Assembly: GCA_951394045.1 (NCBI GenBank)
Contig: OX595987.1
Span: forward strand, 2,728,001 to 2,792,000
Source: Nitzschia sp. DOCU1
Lineage: Eukaryota > Bacillariophyta > Bacillariophyceae > Bacillariales > Bacillariaceae
Direction of reading: 5' to 3'
DNA length: 64,000 nucleotides
In this document: in pieces, positions 21,801 to 33,852 of the stretch
Numbering within the stretch: the stretch's first letter is position 1
Layout: every line of letters begins with the position of its first letter
The notes under the pieces: model-generated
What the model was told of the DNA's origin: nothing
Database searches by the model: none
The model's input: the letters and a program-made list of their open reading frames with translations, nothing else
Translations under genes and position numbers: made by a program

Positions 21801-24800
21801 GGATTCCCGTGTTGAGTTCAGACCACCTAACCGAGGTGATCGACCCGAATCGGGCTTCGATGACATTGTTGAATGTCGTATCTGCACCTCCGTCGTCCCT
21901 TCTCAAAAGAGTTGGCATGCTGCTCTCCAAGATGGACAACCTGTCCCATGTACTCGTATGGAGTCTTTCCAAGGTTCAGAGTTCTCACGCTGCAGCTTCG
22001 ATCGATTTCATCGAGCTTCCCCGGGTGAATTTATCGTTTAAGGCGAGAGAGTTTGTCACTCCCGATGGCAAGAAGGAATTTCGGCTGTACAGCAATGACT
22101 ACGATGGCCTATTCATTGCCGTTTCCACCGAGGCGAGGGATATTGCAGATCGCCTGCTGGGAACCATTTCCCACTTCATCGTTTTGCAAAACGCAGAGAA
22201 CGACCTGTTCATTCTGATGCCCGGTTGTGCCCTTCCGCGAAGGTTGCATACTGATGGCACGCGCCTCTCGGTGCAAGTCATCCTCGACCGTCGAAATCAA
22301 GAGTGGATTGACAATATCGGTGAAGTCCGCTGCTATCTCTACCCTATTCACAACTCAAGATCCTTTTTGGTCACGCCATCGTTGGCTTCGTCGCTGTATT
22401 TGATGGTGATGTATTTCATCACGGGGTCCTACCCAGAGGTATTCAAGATGGTAGAATCTTGCGTAAGCGAGAATCTTACTCCGGAAGAGGTAAGCTTATT
22501 TCGATCGAAGCGGTCCTGATTGCGACCTGACCTTGTCGACCATTCTCACCTTTTTGCATTACAGCAACAAATTTTCAATCAATTGGAGTTCCTCGGTAAT
22601 GACTACCACCCCGATGCACACGCTTGTAGATTGAAGTTGTCGGTCGTGACTGTCGGTCTTGGCGAGGAGACAACCATGAAGTGCCCTTGGAGCGTTGCCG
22701 AGGAAATGGAGGAGTACGCCAAGAAGCATGTGTTCGTTTCGTCGGCCTGTCGATTGACGTCGGAGGAAGAAATGCTTCTGCTCCAACTTTGCAGCCCTGA
22801 CGCCAGGGGAAGACTATCCCTTACGCTGCTCAATCGCAAAGCCTTTGTCACGGCAGTGAGCAGCCTTGCAACGCTGCCGAAGGACAAGAGTTTGACTGTG
22901 AAACTAGGTACAGAGCGGCCACCGTCAATCGACAACTTCGACATCGGTCCAGACACAACTATTCTCGACAATCCAAAAAAGACAATGTTGACATCCAAGT
23001 TCTTTGGTGCTGCGTACAGTCGCCCAGAGGAGGTACGACCGTGTGATTGTCAATTTTTCGTGCGTCGTTGAATGCTTAATTGTTTTACTGACTATTGCTT
23101 TCTCCTTGCAGGACCAAGTTGCGTATGGAGGCTTGAAGGCTCTTGAGTTTATCAATGCCGCAATGGCAGCCGGCGTCGAGCTGACCTCGTCAAAGTATGG
23201 CTTCCCTCTCATGTATGACCTGCTGACGAATACCGTCGGTTTTAAACTTCACCCTAACGATAGACCCCATAATTGGGGAAGATTGTTTTTCCGCCTGGTA
23301 CCCGCCGGAGATTTCAAATCTGGTACAGCGGAGATGTCTGCTCTTCGAATCCTTGCCGAGAACCCACAGATCGCGGCACACCCGAATATCCCTAAGTTCA
23401 AAATTGACAGCGGTATGAACAAAATCAAAGGAATGTTTCAAGGAAAGGATGCCGTTACGCGCCTTCTCGATGAATTGCACGCCTTTTTGACGCAACCTTC
23501 GGTCAAACAGATGATTATCAACGTACCAACCCTCAACGAATCGATCCCGAGAACTGCAATGATATTGAGTCGACCCGAAAGCTATTCCCAGCACAGGTTG
23601 TGGGTGGTCCCCCGGATCACCGACTATTCTCGGTCGATGTTCTACCTTGACATTCAGAATTGCGCTGCTGTGAACATCCCACTGAAGCAGCTGCAGTCCT
23701 TCGCGTCGAGGCCTCTAGCGCCGATGAAACTCGAGAAGTTCGTAAAGGAACTTTCTCGGGGAGAGCTGGGTCTCCCGCCTGTCTCGGGCGCTGTGCCGTT
23801 TGACGTATCCGCAGACAAGTCTGCCACGACGCATTGCTCGCAAGCAACCATGCAGCGTGTGGCAACGGACGTGCTGAAATATGCCCAACAGGTCAATGCT
23901 GAAAGGAAGCCGACATTGATTGGTTTCACTCCCGGAGAACTCAACACTTTCCACACCAATCCTGCCGCACTCCACGCGGCCATTACGCAGCTTACGAATC
24001 TTATCCAAGGTCTCAATCAAGCCATGGACTTTGACAGGAAGTCGCTTTGGAATCTAATGAATAGAGCCCTGGCCATCGCTACAAGCGACGAGAGAAGCGA
24101 TACACCAGGTGGAGGGGGGCCCAATGGTGAAATCAATTTCCTACGGTTCCGTCTCGGCCAAGTGAGTGAAAGAGAGCCAGCGGCTTGGTTCGAACTCCTC
24201 GTTGCATCGATTCTCTCAACGACTGCCGAGCACGATATTCGGTCGTTGAATCCGTACATGTCCGGCGTGGCGTACAAGACCGTCACCAGTTTAACTGTTG
24301 TGGCCATGTTGACTTCGATTCGTATCAGCCAGACAGATCGGGCTTTGACCAGGTAAGCAGGAGAACAGTGCTTTGTTGCAATTTTGACGGCCATCCACTC
24401 TAACGCTGCAATTACTCAGTCTATCGAAGTTGATGGGGTTGCTTAGAAAGGTGAATCCCTCCAACGATCAAGCACAGCGCATAAGGCTCTGCAAGGAAAT
24501 CGACCTTCAAGCGACGAAGGTTGCCACAGACATCACAACAGAGCGTCACTTCATGAAGATGAACCAGCAAAATCCAAATTACATTGAGTTTGATCCAAGA
24601 TTCCTTGTTTTCGAATTCACATACTCGCTAATGCTGCGGAAGAGTCAGGTTATTTTGGTGAATAAGTTCCTTGACTCTCTCCGCAATGGGCAGTCAATGT
24701 GTCACCAAATGATCATGGGCGCCGGGAAGACTACCGTGGTTACGCCGCTTCTCGCCTTGATGCTGGCCGACGGCAAATCGCTTGTAACTCAGGTTGTCCC

Positions 24801-27800
24801 TCACGCGCTTCTGGACTTTTCACGAGGTGTCATGCGCGAGAAGTTCGCTGCCGTAGTCCGCAAACCAGTCTTTACTTTCAGTTTCAACAGAGGCTCGAAT
24901 ATTACAAAAGACCTCTACCTCAAGCTGTGCAAGGCCCGGGACAGTCGGGCCGTCATTTGCGCTACTCCAACAAGTATCAAGTCGTTTGAGCTCAAGTTTA
25001 TCGAGATGATGAAAATCCTCGAAGAAGCCAAATTCGGGCGTGGTGGAAGCAGACAACCTGCGAACAATGGTTTTTTCGGCAATTTCTCGCTGTCGGCCAT
25101 CGCTAGAAGATTCCGTGACCGCACCGAAGTTGTTCAGACGCAAGTTGACCCAGAGGACATTTATTACTGCACTGAAATTCTCAAGTTGTTCCGAAGCGGT
25201 GTGCTTCTACTCGACGAGGTCGACCTTTTGCTGCACCCGTTGAAGAGTGAGCTGAACTGGCCGATCGGGCTGAAGGACCCCATTGACTACTCTCGCAACA
25301 AGTTAGGCATTGGACTCCGTTGGGACATGCAATGGCACCTTCTGGACGCGATTTTCTACAGTTCGACAAAGAAAATGTCAGTTGAATTCCAGGACAGTCG
25401 GGAAGCGATCTCGATCCTAGAGAACATCGCAATGGTTATCAGGAACGGCATTATGAACAAGTTCATGCAATACACTCCGCACTTGGTGCTTTTGAACAAG
25501 CCATTCTATCACAGAGAGCTCAAGCCTCTAATGGCACGGTGGCAACTCCAATACTTAAGAAACAAGCGCCTACCGCAGGTTGAGGACAAACATTTGCTTT
25601 CATACATGATGAATGGACCTTTGAAAGACCGCCAGGCAGCCTCTGCGGTCCAGGTTGCCCTCGACGACGAGTACATGAAGATGTTGAACCTCAGTCACGA
25701 TCTTTTGCGCAACTTCATTCCACATGTCATCGGCAAGATAAACCGCGTGACTTTTGGGTTGCTTTCCAAGGCAGACCTCAGGAACAGTACCGAGACGGTT
25801 TCCCTTGCGAGACAACTGGCCGCCATTCCTTTCATCGGAAAGGATATACCTAGTCGAGCAAGTCAGTTCTCTCATCCCGACATCGTCATCGGCCTAACGA
25901 TTCTCGCTTACCGATACGAGGGTCTCAGATTCTCGGATTTCGAGAACGTTTTGATGGAGTTGAGAGAGAAGCTTGACTCTGAATTTGGCCCTTACCACAA
26001 GCGCCCTTCGGCCCTTAGGTACAAGGCTTGGGTTGAAGCTGCAGGCGGAAAAGTTCGCGGGCCTCGTGAAGGAGAAGAGAACAGAGGAGGCGAGCTCGAC
26101 GGCGAAGACCAGCTAAGTTTGTATTCGTTGGTCCCAATGGGTGGACGCATCGGAGGTCGTGGTGCAGACGATATCTGGCCGCTCCACCTTCTGGACATGA
26201 AGGACGAAAACCATATGAGTGTCACCTACAACCTTCTTCGAAATATTCCGCAAGTCATCCAATATTATTTGCATGAATTTGTTTTCCCCTTGACGATGGA
26301 ACATCACCACGAAAAGATCAGTGCATCTGGCCAAGACCTTGGTGGAGAAATGTTGTTCAGTAGGCGTCTCGGCTTCAGTGGAACACCCAGTGATCTGCTC
26401 CCAGAGGAGCTTGGCCAATGCCAGTACGACGAGGGAGTTGACGGTCAAATCTTGAATTTCCTTACAGACGAAGCGATCATGTCTAGCCGCCTCTTGGGCG
26501 CGGATTGGTCAGTCACGAAGCTTTTGGATGACGTTGCCAAGGCGAATCCTCCTTTCCACGCCATGCTGGATTGTGGGGCATTGATCACTGGGATGAGTAA
26601 CTTCGACGTTGCGAAATACCTCCTGAACTTGCTCCCGGCGCAGTTTGATGGGGTTGTTTTCCTTGACCATGCGGACAGAAAGATGATTCTCATGCGACAC
26701 GGGATGAATGTAGTCCGGTTGAACCAGGCGGGAATTCCGCCAGAACGACGCTTCTCATTCTACGATCAGATCCACACCACTGGCATGGATATCCACCAGT
26801 GCATCGACGCCAGGGCCGCGATCACTCTCGGAAAAGACATGACATTCCGTGACTATGCTCAAGGTGCTTTCCGTATGCGTGGAATCGGCAAGGGCCAGAC
26901 TCTCGAGTTGTTCATAATTCCCGAGGTGATGAGATTGATCAACGATCAACAGGAGAGGCTGGCAAAGAACCAAGCAGCCTTTGCGCAAAGGGCTCAGGCG
27001 CCAGCTCCTCCTCCGCCCTCCGGTTATGGTGCCGATCTCCTGTCTCTTGATAATCCATTGGCTCCTCCACCGCAGCCGATGGTGGCACAAGGTGGACGGC
27101 AACTGCTGATCAATGTTTCTGCATGGCTGTCGGTGAATGGAATGAGGAGTGAAAACATGCAATTTAGGATGCTTTGTCAACAAAGTATTGACAACGTGAC
27201 AAGAAAGCGGGCCTACGGCATTCTTACGGCCAACTACCGAGAATTGACTCAACTTGCTTTCTCGGACCGTCTGAAGGAATTTGCGCAGCAAAACAATGCA
27301 AACGCGAAGGCTTCTTCCGGCACGCCGAACGATGGCACTGCTGGCTTCGAGGCCTGGCTTCGAGGATCCAAGCGGCTGTTTGAAGACGACTTCGAGGCTA
27401 TTAAGTCTCTGGTGTTGCCAAACCTCGCAGCTCCGAAGGGCACGCTTGTTGGGATTGAAAAAATTCAAAACTCGATTGATATCTTGTCGGAACGCCTCGA
27501 CTACACCGTCCAAAACAGTATTCCGATCCCCGTGCCGCTTTCCGACACGCTACGCAACAGCGTAATCCGCCGCAAGGATTTTGTTGTGTCCGAGTATGAC
27601 AAGGCAGTCATCGATAAGATTTTGCTTGTCCTCGTAAATTCGGAGGGCCTCCAGCAAAGACGATTTGGCCAAGAGATCATCGAAGAAGTCGACGAGGAGG
27701 ACAAGGACGCTAACATGCAAAAGGAACAGACCGCTGAGGAAGAAGTCCTTAAAGAACAGGTGAGAATCTTTCGGATTCAGTGGTGAAATTGTTGATACTT

Positions 27801-29936
27801 CGCTTTCTCATATTTCTTGTGATTGCTTTTCAGGAGGAGGAAGAGGAGGAAGAAGAAGAAGAGGAGGAGGAGGAGGAAGAAGAAGAGGTCGTCGACGAGT
27901 CCCCAAAAAAGAAGAAATACTCGAGGGACGGAGAGAACCCGGACCCGTGGAAGGTGGAATCTCTTTCTGTTCCCTTCGTGAAAGACCACGGAAAATGGCT
28001 GAAAAAGAAGGACGAGGAAACCTTCGATGCTCCGCCATGGCAAAACTACTTCTACCCTGCCTCCGAGTTCTCGGTCAAGAACTACTTGTTCTCAAAGGGA
28101 GTTTCACTCCAATTCCCCGAATACTTATACATTTCTAAGAACTACTACGAGAAGTCGTGGAGCACCAAGACGCATCGCCGCCTCAAGAATGTCATCGTCA
28201 CTATGGACTTTGTTCCGTCGAGGGCAGCTCTACAGGAAGTAGCCGCTCAGGGGAAGGCCATCTCTGGCGCTCAAGAGAAAATGCTTCGTAGGGCCTTCAC
28301 TGGTCCTGATGGAAATACTAGTGGAACCATCTCTGCTGCTGAGCTAAGGGAGGTTTTGCGAGCCGTTGATGTTGATGTAGACGGCGAAGAGGGTGACAAG
28401 CTGTTCCAGAAAATGCCAGAGTTGAGGACCCGCCCTGTGACTTTCGAGGAGCTGAAGCATCTCTTGGAGCAACGTCTATACTACCGAATCCAGGCTGGAA
28501 GGTTCTATGTAGCGCTTTCCTTGTTTGAAGCAGAGTGCATGCGCGCTGTGATGCACCAGCAAGTGCATCTTCCCTTGATTCCAGGCAAGGACACTGCTTT
28601 GGCGCTGCGAACCGATCGTACTACTTTGGATTCCACCTATGGCTACCAGCCGGCCCAAGGATTCCAGGATTCGACTGCCCAATCTTGTTATCGATTCATC
28701 GACAGTCAGCTCAACTACCAGCCTCGCGAAGTCAGCCTTGTTCTTCGGGCGCTTCAAGACAACGAGCTCGAAAAGCGTTATAACTTCTTCGTGGAAGTTA
28801 GGAGCAACCGTCGCCGGAAACAAAAGGATCCTGCTACATCGGCTCTGTCCAAGGTGTTCATAACCGCCGACGAACACCACATGCTCAACTACAAGATTGC
28901 ATCTGGTCGTATCACGGCCATGCTCAAGGGCAGAGGCATGTATCCAAGAGATTGTTTCGCGGCAATCGATCGGGATCGCGACGGTCTGTTGAACTACGAG
29001 GATCTCAAGCGCGGCTTGGACTGGCTCGGTCTCAAGCTGGACCAAGTGTTGTTGCTTGGCTTCATGAAAGAGCTCGACAAGGATCGCGATGGATACATCA
29101 ACCTTGACGAATTCAAGAGTGCAGTTGGGTTCGAAGACGATGGAACAATGGCAGCGAACGCTGCAGCTTTTAACAATGGTATGCCATTGCCGCCCATGCC
29201 ATCGAACGACCAAGAGAAGAAGGCTGTCAATATTCCTCCGCCTGTCCTTGCGGCAATCAAGGTCAAGGTAAAAAAGATTACCAGATTCAATTTGGTGTGG
29301 AATAGTCAGGGCAGTATGAGTCGGCAGAAGATCAGTATCTGGGAGCCAGTTGCCAGCGGTGGTGCGTTCCGCCAAAACAAGGATGCGATTTGCCTGGGTC
29401 ACTTTGCTGGCGTTGGCTACGACAATCCGAACCGCGACGGAAGGGATTGTTTGGGTCTTGAGGTGACGGATACTACTGGAAGCTGGGTCGGAGGAAGTAG
29501 TTGGCTCCCTCACGTCCTTGATCGCTACATGCCACACCCTGCACGATTCCGACTGGCATGGAGTGTGACGCATGGAAGCAACCCGTTTTATGCGTGGGAG
29601 CCTGTGCCTCCAGGAGAAGAGTTTGTGGCACTAGGATTTATTGGCAGCAAGGTAGACAAGGAACCCGACGTGACTTGTATGCGTTGCGTCCCATTAGACT
29701 GGGTCACGCCGAGCGGATTTTTGCAAAAGGTTTGGGACGACAGCGGTTCGGGTGGCCGCCAAGGAAGTATTTGGGTATTCAATACCCTCAATCTTGTTGG
29801 TTTTGTAAGCGGAAGCGATCCGCCTCGCAAGAAGGGTTACGACCTGAAGAGTCGTCGCTTCTTCCTGAAGGAATATAGCGACACAAACAAGCAAAATGTG
29901 GCGCCTGCCCCTGGTGGATACATCAGTCCCAAGTGA
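15870..29936 (+). CDS. Giant 4,566-aa SH3 / DUF3638-DUF3645 / EF-hand / VPS62-like protein, 6 exons
   Basis: Exons: 15870-19555, 19627-22489, 22565-23032, 23112-24352, 24420-27759, 27834-29936. Introns are 67-79 nt; every GT-AG junction keeps frame. Order: an SH3 domain (residues 1-60; FQGDVRQAQLSF, WWWG, GWFPPSYV); a Q/P/A-rich linker; a Lys/Glu coiled coil at about 338-378; a very large middle part; an ATPase-like core of DUF3638/DUF3645 type with P-loop MGAGKTT (2853-2858), LLLDEVD (DEVD 3018-3021), FSGTPS (about 3406) and AFRMRGIGKGQ (about 3569). After an 18-Glu run come three EF-hand loops (about 4025 degenerate; 4246 and 4282 canonical DxDxDG) and, from about 4346, VPS62/VPS13-type modules (ISIWEPV twice, VALGFIG). 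DUF3638 proteins are known mainly from fungi and protists with undefined function. A cytosolic, Ca2+-responsive scaffold ATPase is my inference. Confidence 0.85.
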
Positions 29937-30049
29937 GCACGCTACAACAAAAAGAACAAGAATCTCCCACGAACGATGGGGAGAGCCAAAATAAAATGAT
30001 AATTTGTAAATTAGAAGGTGCCTACAAGGCTAGCCAAGACGTGGTTGTA

Positions 30050-31861
30050 TTAGAGTCCACCCATGGCATCGTCGCTTTCGTCTTCTGCGTCTTGATAATC
30101 TGAATCACCATCATCGTCCTCCTCTTCTTCTTCGTCGTCGTCATCATCCATTCCCTCCAAACGTACCAAAGCTGATCCATTTGCCATCATGTTCATGAGC
30201 ATCAAAGAGCGTCCTCCATATTGCCCACTGGCAATCAAATGCCCCAACATGTCTCCCGCCAATCCTGGTACCAGATTGTCCATCACCTCTTCCTCATTAT
30301 TATCGACTTGTTCTAACTGTTCAAAAAACCTACGGAAGAACGAACGCCCCACCCGGGCTGGCTGTCGTCCACGTCGAGCATCATCATCCGTGATGGGACC
30401 GTAACTTTGATAATTTGGATCCACAGCTGGAAAGGAAATGCGGTTGGTAGCATTAGTAGGCATCATGGGCGCCAAGTCCAAAATGGTCATATGCGAAATC
30501 GCATCTCCTTCTTGAGACGTATATCCTCCATGTAGCAGCAACATTCCATGTCGCTCGAGAAAGGCTGACGCAAAGGTAAATCGAGGTACCGGGAGTGGAC
30601 CACGAATACGTGGTCGCAAGAACTGATCCATTTGCAAGTCATAGCCCAAGATTCCATTGGTGGATGGTCGACCGGACCCAAAGACTAGCAAGGCTGTATC
30701 AGGTGATACTTTAATGCCATGATGACATCGGCCAAGGCAAAGTGTTTCGGCGGGCGAGAGGAGAGGCCGAGCTGGTTGCGCTACCGACGACGCGTAATCG
30801 TTGTTTTCTTCTTGTGGCGGCGCTTCTTGATTGGAATCTTGATGAATCTTGCTCCACTGCCAGGGAAACGAAGCCTCCAATTCTGTTTGCCAAGTGTCGC
30901 CTAACTTCAATTCCCACACTTCAGAATTGTCAGCACCCGAGCGTAACAAGTCGGTCCCACTTCCACCTCCAAAGAGTACGATTCGATTTCGCCGTTCGTC
31001 TAGAATGGCGGAATGTCCATGCCTTCCACTGGGTTTAGTACTACCAGTACTACTCAGAGACGCTGGAGCACTGACGATCAGTGCCGGATCCAACCACGTC
31101 CAGGTGTGTGTATCCAAAATGGCTTCCTGAACAATACACCCTCTCGAGGTCATGCCCCCTAATAGTAGCAAGTAACGACCCTGGATCAATGTAGCCGTAT
31201 GATAGGCTCGTGGAACACAAAAATGAGGATTTTGCACTTGCTTGTCTTCCCACTGTGCCGTGTACAAAATAGGACTACCCGCCATGGGTGATTCTCGGCG
31301 AGTAATGCTCAAGATTGAAACTTGATTGGTTTCGGCCGAATAGCCTCCCGCTCGAAAGCCTCCCACACGAACCGCACGGGTGGCATCCAGAGCGGTCAGG
31401 CTAGCCCCATAGACAAAGGTACGTGGACCCGACGGAATCACTGGATACCATCTCCAATCTTCTTCATCTGCCAGAGCATTCTCGGATGTTAACACGTACA
31501 CGGTATCATCATCGGTGAATCCACCCGTCATGCACATGATCCAATCATCATCATTAGACGACAAGACACACGCCAAGTGTCCTTCTCGTGGGGACAGGTG
31601 AGATCGTCGAAGTCGGGGCAACCACTCGACCACGGGCAAATGACGCATATAGGCTTGCATCATGTACGTCTGGCGGAGCTCCTGCACCGAAGCACTACTA
31701 TTCTTGGTTGGCTGCAACATTTTCCAAAAGGTGGACGAGTGACCCAGTCCCTGATGAAAGCGACCATGGGACGACAACAAGTGCAAGACTTCGGGCGCTG
31801 CCAAATTACTGGCAATCTGACCCCACACATCTTCGGGCAAGTCTAATACTGATGACGACAT
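30050..31861 (-). CDS. F-box / Kelch-repeat protein
   Basis: 603 aa from the ATG at 31861; the slightly longer upstream frame starts with TTG. The N-terminus is an F-box (LDLPEDVWGQIASNL, then SSTFWKMLQ), which in other eukaryotes docks onto SKP1 in an SCF ubiquitin ligase. It is followed by Kelch-type beta-propeller blades such as YHTATLIQGRYLLLLGG, GRHGHSAILDERRNRIVLFG and LERHGMLLLHGGYTSQEGD, with the GG and Y/H..H motifs of the repeat. The last 45 residues are an acidic tail of mostly D and E. A substrate receptor for ubiquitylation is the natural reading, but the target is unknown. Stops of this gene and the giant gene face each other 113 bp apart. Confidence 0.8.
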   Translation of the reverse strand: MSSSVLDLPEDVWGQIASNLAAPEVLHLLSSHGRFHQGLGHSSTFWKMLQPTKNSSASVQELRQTYMMQAYMRHLPVVEWLPRLRRSHLSPREGHLACVLSSNDDDWIMCMTGGFTDDDTVYVLTSENALADEEDWRWYPVIPSGPRTFVYGASLTALDATRAVRVGGFRAGGYSAETNQVSILSITRRESPMAGSPILYTAQWEDKQVQNPHFCVPRAYHTATLIQGRYLLLLGGMTSRGCIVQEAILDTHTWTWLDPALIVSAPASLSSTGSTKPSGRHGHSAILDERRNRIVLFGGGSGTDLLRSGADNSEVWELKLGDTWQTELEASFPWQWSKIHQDSNQEAPPQEENNDYASSVAQPARPLLSPAETLCLGRCHHGIKVSPDTALLVFGSGRPSTNGILGYDLQMDQFLRPRIRGPLPVPRFTFASAFLERHGMLLLHGGYTSQEGDAISHMTILDLAPMMPTNATNRISFPAVDPNYQSYGPITDDDARRGRQPARVGRSFFRRFFEQLEQVDNNEEEVMDNLVPGLAGDMLGHLIASGQYGGRSLMLMNMMANGSALVRLEGMDDDDDEEEEEDDDGDSDYQDAEDESDDAMGGL

Positions 31862-32410
31862 GATACTCGTGAAGGAATGGGTCAACTGGAATGTAATGAA
31901 GCAAAAGGTAAATAGAAGGAATCAATGAATCGAATCATTTTCCAGGAAAGAACGAGAACAACGCAAAACCACGAGAAGAACGCGTGACACGACCGCCTTG
32001 GGCAATCCTACGCGATCTTTGGCGAAAAAAGTGAGGCCACGTGGACTTTGAGTCGACCAAGTCAAATGTCAACGATGTGATTCGCAACATTTATCGTCTG
32101 GCCTATTCACCACACCCTGCCACGCGCGCTTTCGCCTTTCTGTCGTCGCCTCGCACAGCCAATAACGACCACATCTCATCTCGTGTTCCATTGCACCATC
32201 GGCACTACTTTTTAGGTGTGTTTGATTGTTAACTTCTTGCCCTAAAGTCAGTAAGTCAACAACCCTTGGAGTGTTCTTTTACAAAGGAAGGGGTCTAGCT
32301 GGCAGTAGCAAAGAGGCGGTGTAATTTTCAAAACGCCGCCGGACGCCGTTTGCTTTCTTTGGCGAGACGAAAATATTGCGAATCCTCCGATTCGATATTA
32401 ATTTCTCAAC
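31862..32410. promoter_or_regulatory. Divergent promoter region (F-box/Kelch and COX10)
   Basis: 549 bp between divergent starts. One small plus ORF at 32041-32232 has no recognisable content. No repeat or RNA gene was seen. Confidence 0.4.
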
Positions 32411-33742
32411 ATGACAATCATGGTGTGTCGTCGACTATCCAAAGGCTCTTCTTCTTCTCGAGCAATCTTACTTTCACATGGTATTTCACGGCGATCCCTT
32501 CCCAATGAGAAACTTTTGCGGTATTTTGTATCCACCCCACCATTACCACAAGAACAAGCATCGGCAGTGACTGCGGAATCAACGACTACTAAAATTGCTG
32601 CTATTACTACACCCAGCAAGTTGAAATCTTACTTGGATTTAGCCAAGGCTAAATTGAGTGCCTTGGTCGTCACTACAACAGCTGCTGGATTCGTGGCCGC
32701 CGGGGGTCCCCTCTTGGAACAAGCCCCCGTAGCAGCCGCCTGTGTCGTCGGAACGGCCTTGTGTAGTTCATCGGCGGCGGCTTGGAATCAAATTTTGGAA
32801 CGCGATAGAGATGCTCAAATGAAACGAACACAACAACGTCCACTTGTACAAGGTCATTTGACGGTAAAAGAAGCCTCGGTGGCTGCCACGGCGTGGGGAA
32901 TGGCAGGAACGACCTTGCTATATGTGGGGACGGATCCTGTCACGGCACTCTTGGGATTGTCCAATATTGGATTATATGCGGGATTGTACACGTACATGAA
33001 ACCCAAGAGTATTTATAATACCTGGGTCGGTGCGGTGGTGGGTGCGATACCCCCCGTCATGGGATGGACGGCCGCGACTGGTGGTCACTTGTTGGATTTG
33101 GATGCCATGATTTTGGGTACTACACTGTATTTGTGGCAAATGCCACACTTTTTTGCACTTTCGTTTATGCATCGCATCGATTATAAACGTGGAGGTTTTG
33201 CCATGCTACCAGTCTTGGAACGAGATGGAGACAAGACTTCTCAAATGGTATTGCGATATGCTTGTTACTTATCGGCGGTACCCTTGGTAGCTACCTATGC
33301 GGGTGTGACGAGTAGCATGTTTGCCATGGAAGGCATGGCACTCAATGCGTATGCCGTACATGTAGCGTACAACTTTCGACAAGAACGTACCAATGCGAAT
33401 GCACGAAAAGTCTTTTTGACGTCCCTTTGGTATTTGCCCTGTTGGTTGGTATTGTTTTTGTTGCATTCCAAAGTGTGGGATGAAGAAACCCAAGACCGAG
33501 ATTTAGTGAGGGATGCTCTTTCGGATATGATTCACAAGATTCGAAATCAAGGACGACAAATGTGTTTGCATGAACAACAAGCAGTGTTGGCGGGAGGCGA
33601 AAACAAATGTCCCGTGACGTTGGGAACGAAAACCACTAGGGCAGTGGTACAACAAGCCCAAGAAGCCACCACGACGACAGCAGCAGTGGTATCCAACGAA
33701 CTGGCGGTCGTTGCCGCCACCAACAAGTCGACCGAATCCTAG
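32411..33742 (+). CDS. COX10: Protoheme IX farnesyltransferase (heme O synthase)
   Basis: Single-exon ORF of 443 aa. COX10 adds a farnesyl group to heme B to make heme O, the precursor of heme A for cytochrome c oxidase, in the inner mitochondrial membrane. The Arg/Ser-rich, acid-poor N-terminus (MTIMVCRRLSKGSSSSRAIL) looks like a mitochondrial presequence. The UbiA-type prenyl-diphosphate motif NQILERDRDAQMKRT begins at residue 126 (N-x3-D-x3-D, then M.RT..RP), and the second conserved block is MHRIDYKRGGFAMLPV. About eight or nine membrane segments follow the family pattern. The last 70 residues are a low-complexity Thr/Ala/Val extension not needed for catalysis. It converges with the next gene. 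Confidence 0.93.
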   Translation: MTIMVCRRLSKGSSSSRAILLSHGISRRSLPNEKLLRYFVSTPPLPQEQASAVTAESTTTKIAAITTPSKLKSYLDLAKAKLSALVVTTTAAGFVAAGGPLLEQAPVAAACVVGTALCSSSAAAWNQILERDRDAQMKRTQQRPLVQGHLTVKEASVAATAWGMAGTTLLYVGTDPVTALLGLSNIGLYAGLYTYMKPKSIYNTWVGAVVGAIPPVMGWTAATGGHLLDLDAMILGTTLYLWQMPHFFALSFMHRIDYKRGGFAMLPVLERDGDKTSQMVLRYACYLSAVPLVATYAGVTSSMFAMEGMALNAYAVHVAYNFRQERTNANARKVFLTSLWYLPCWLVLFLLHSKVWDEETQDRDLVRDALSDMIHKIRNQGRQMCLHEQQAVLAGGENKCPVTLGTKTTRAVVQQAQEATTTTAAVVSNELAVVAATNKSTES

Positions 33743-33852
33743 CTAGCTCTAGAGTAGAAATAGAGCTAGATTTTGAGACTGCTACCGTCTCTAGAAGAAA
33801 AACTCTGTCCTCTTATGGTCCTACTATTGTTCCAATCGCATATTTACATTAG

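Noticed and set aside
28476..29573. 365-codon minus frame opposite the last exon of the giant gene
   Set aside because: Antisense to EF-hand and VPS62-like coding sequence that is clearly real; no start context or domain.
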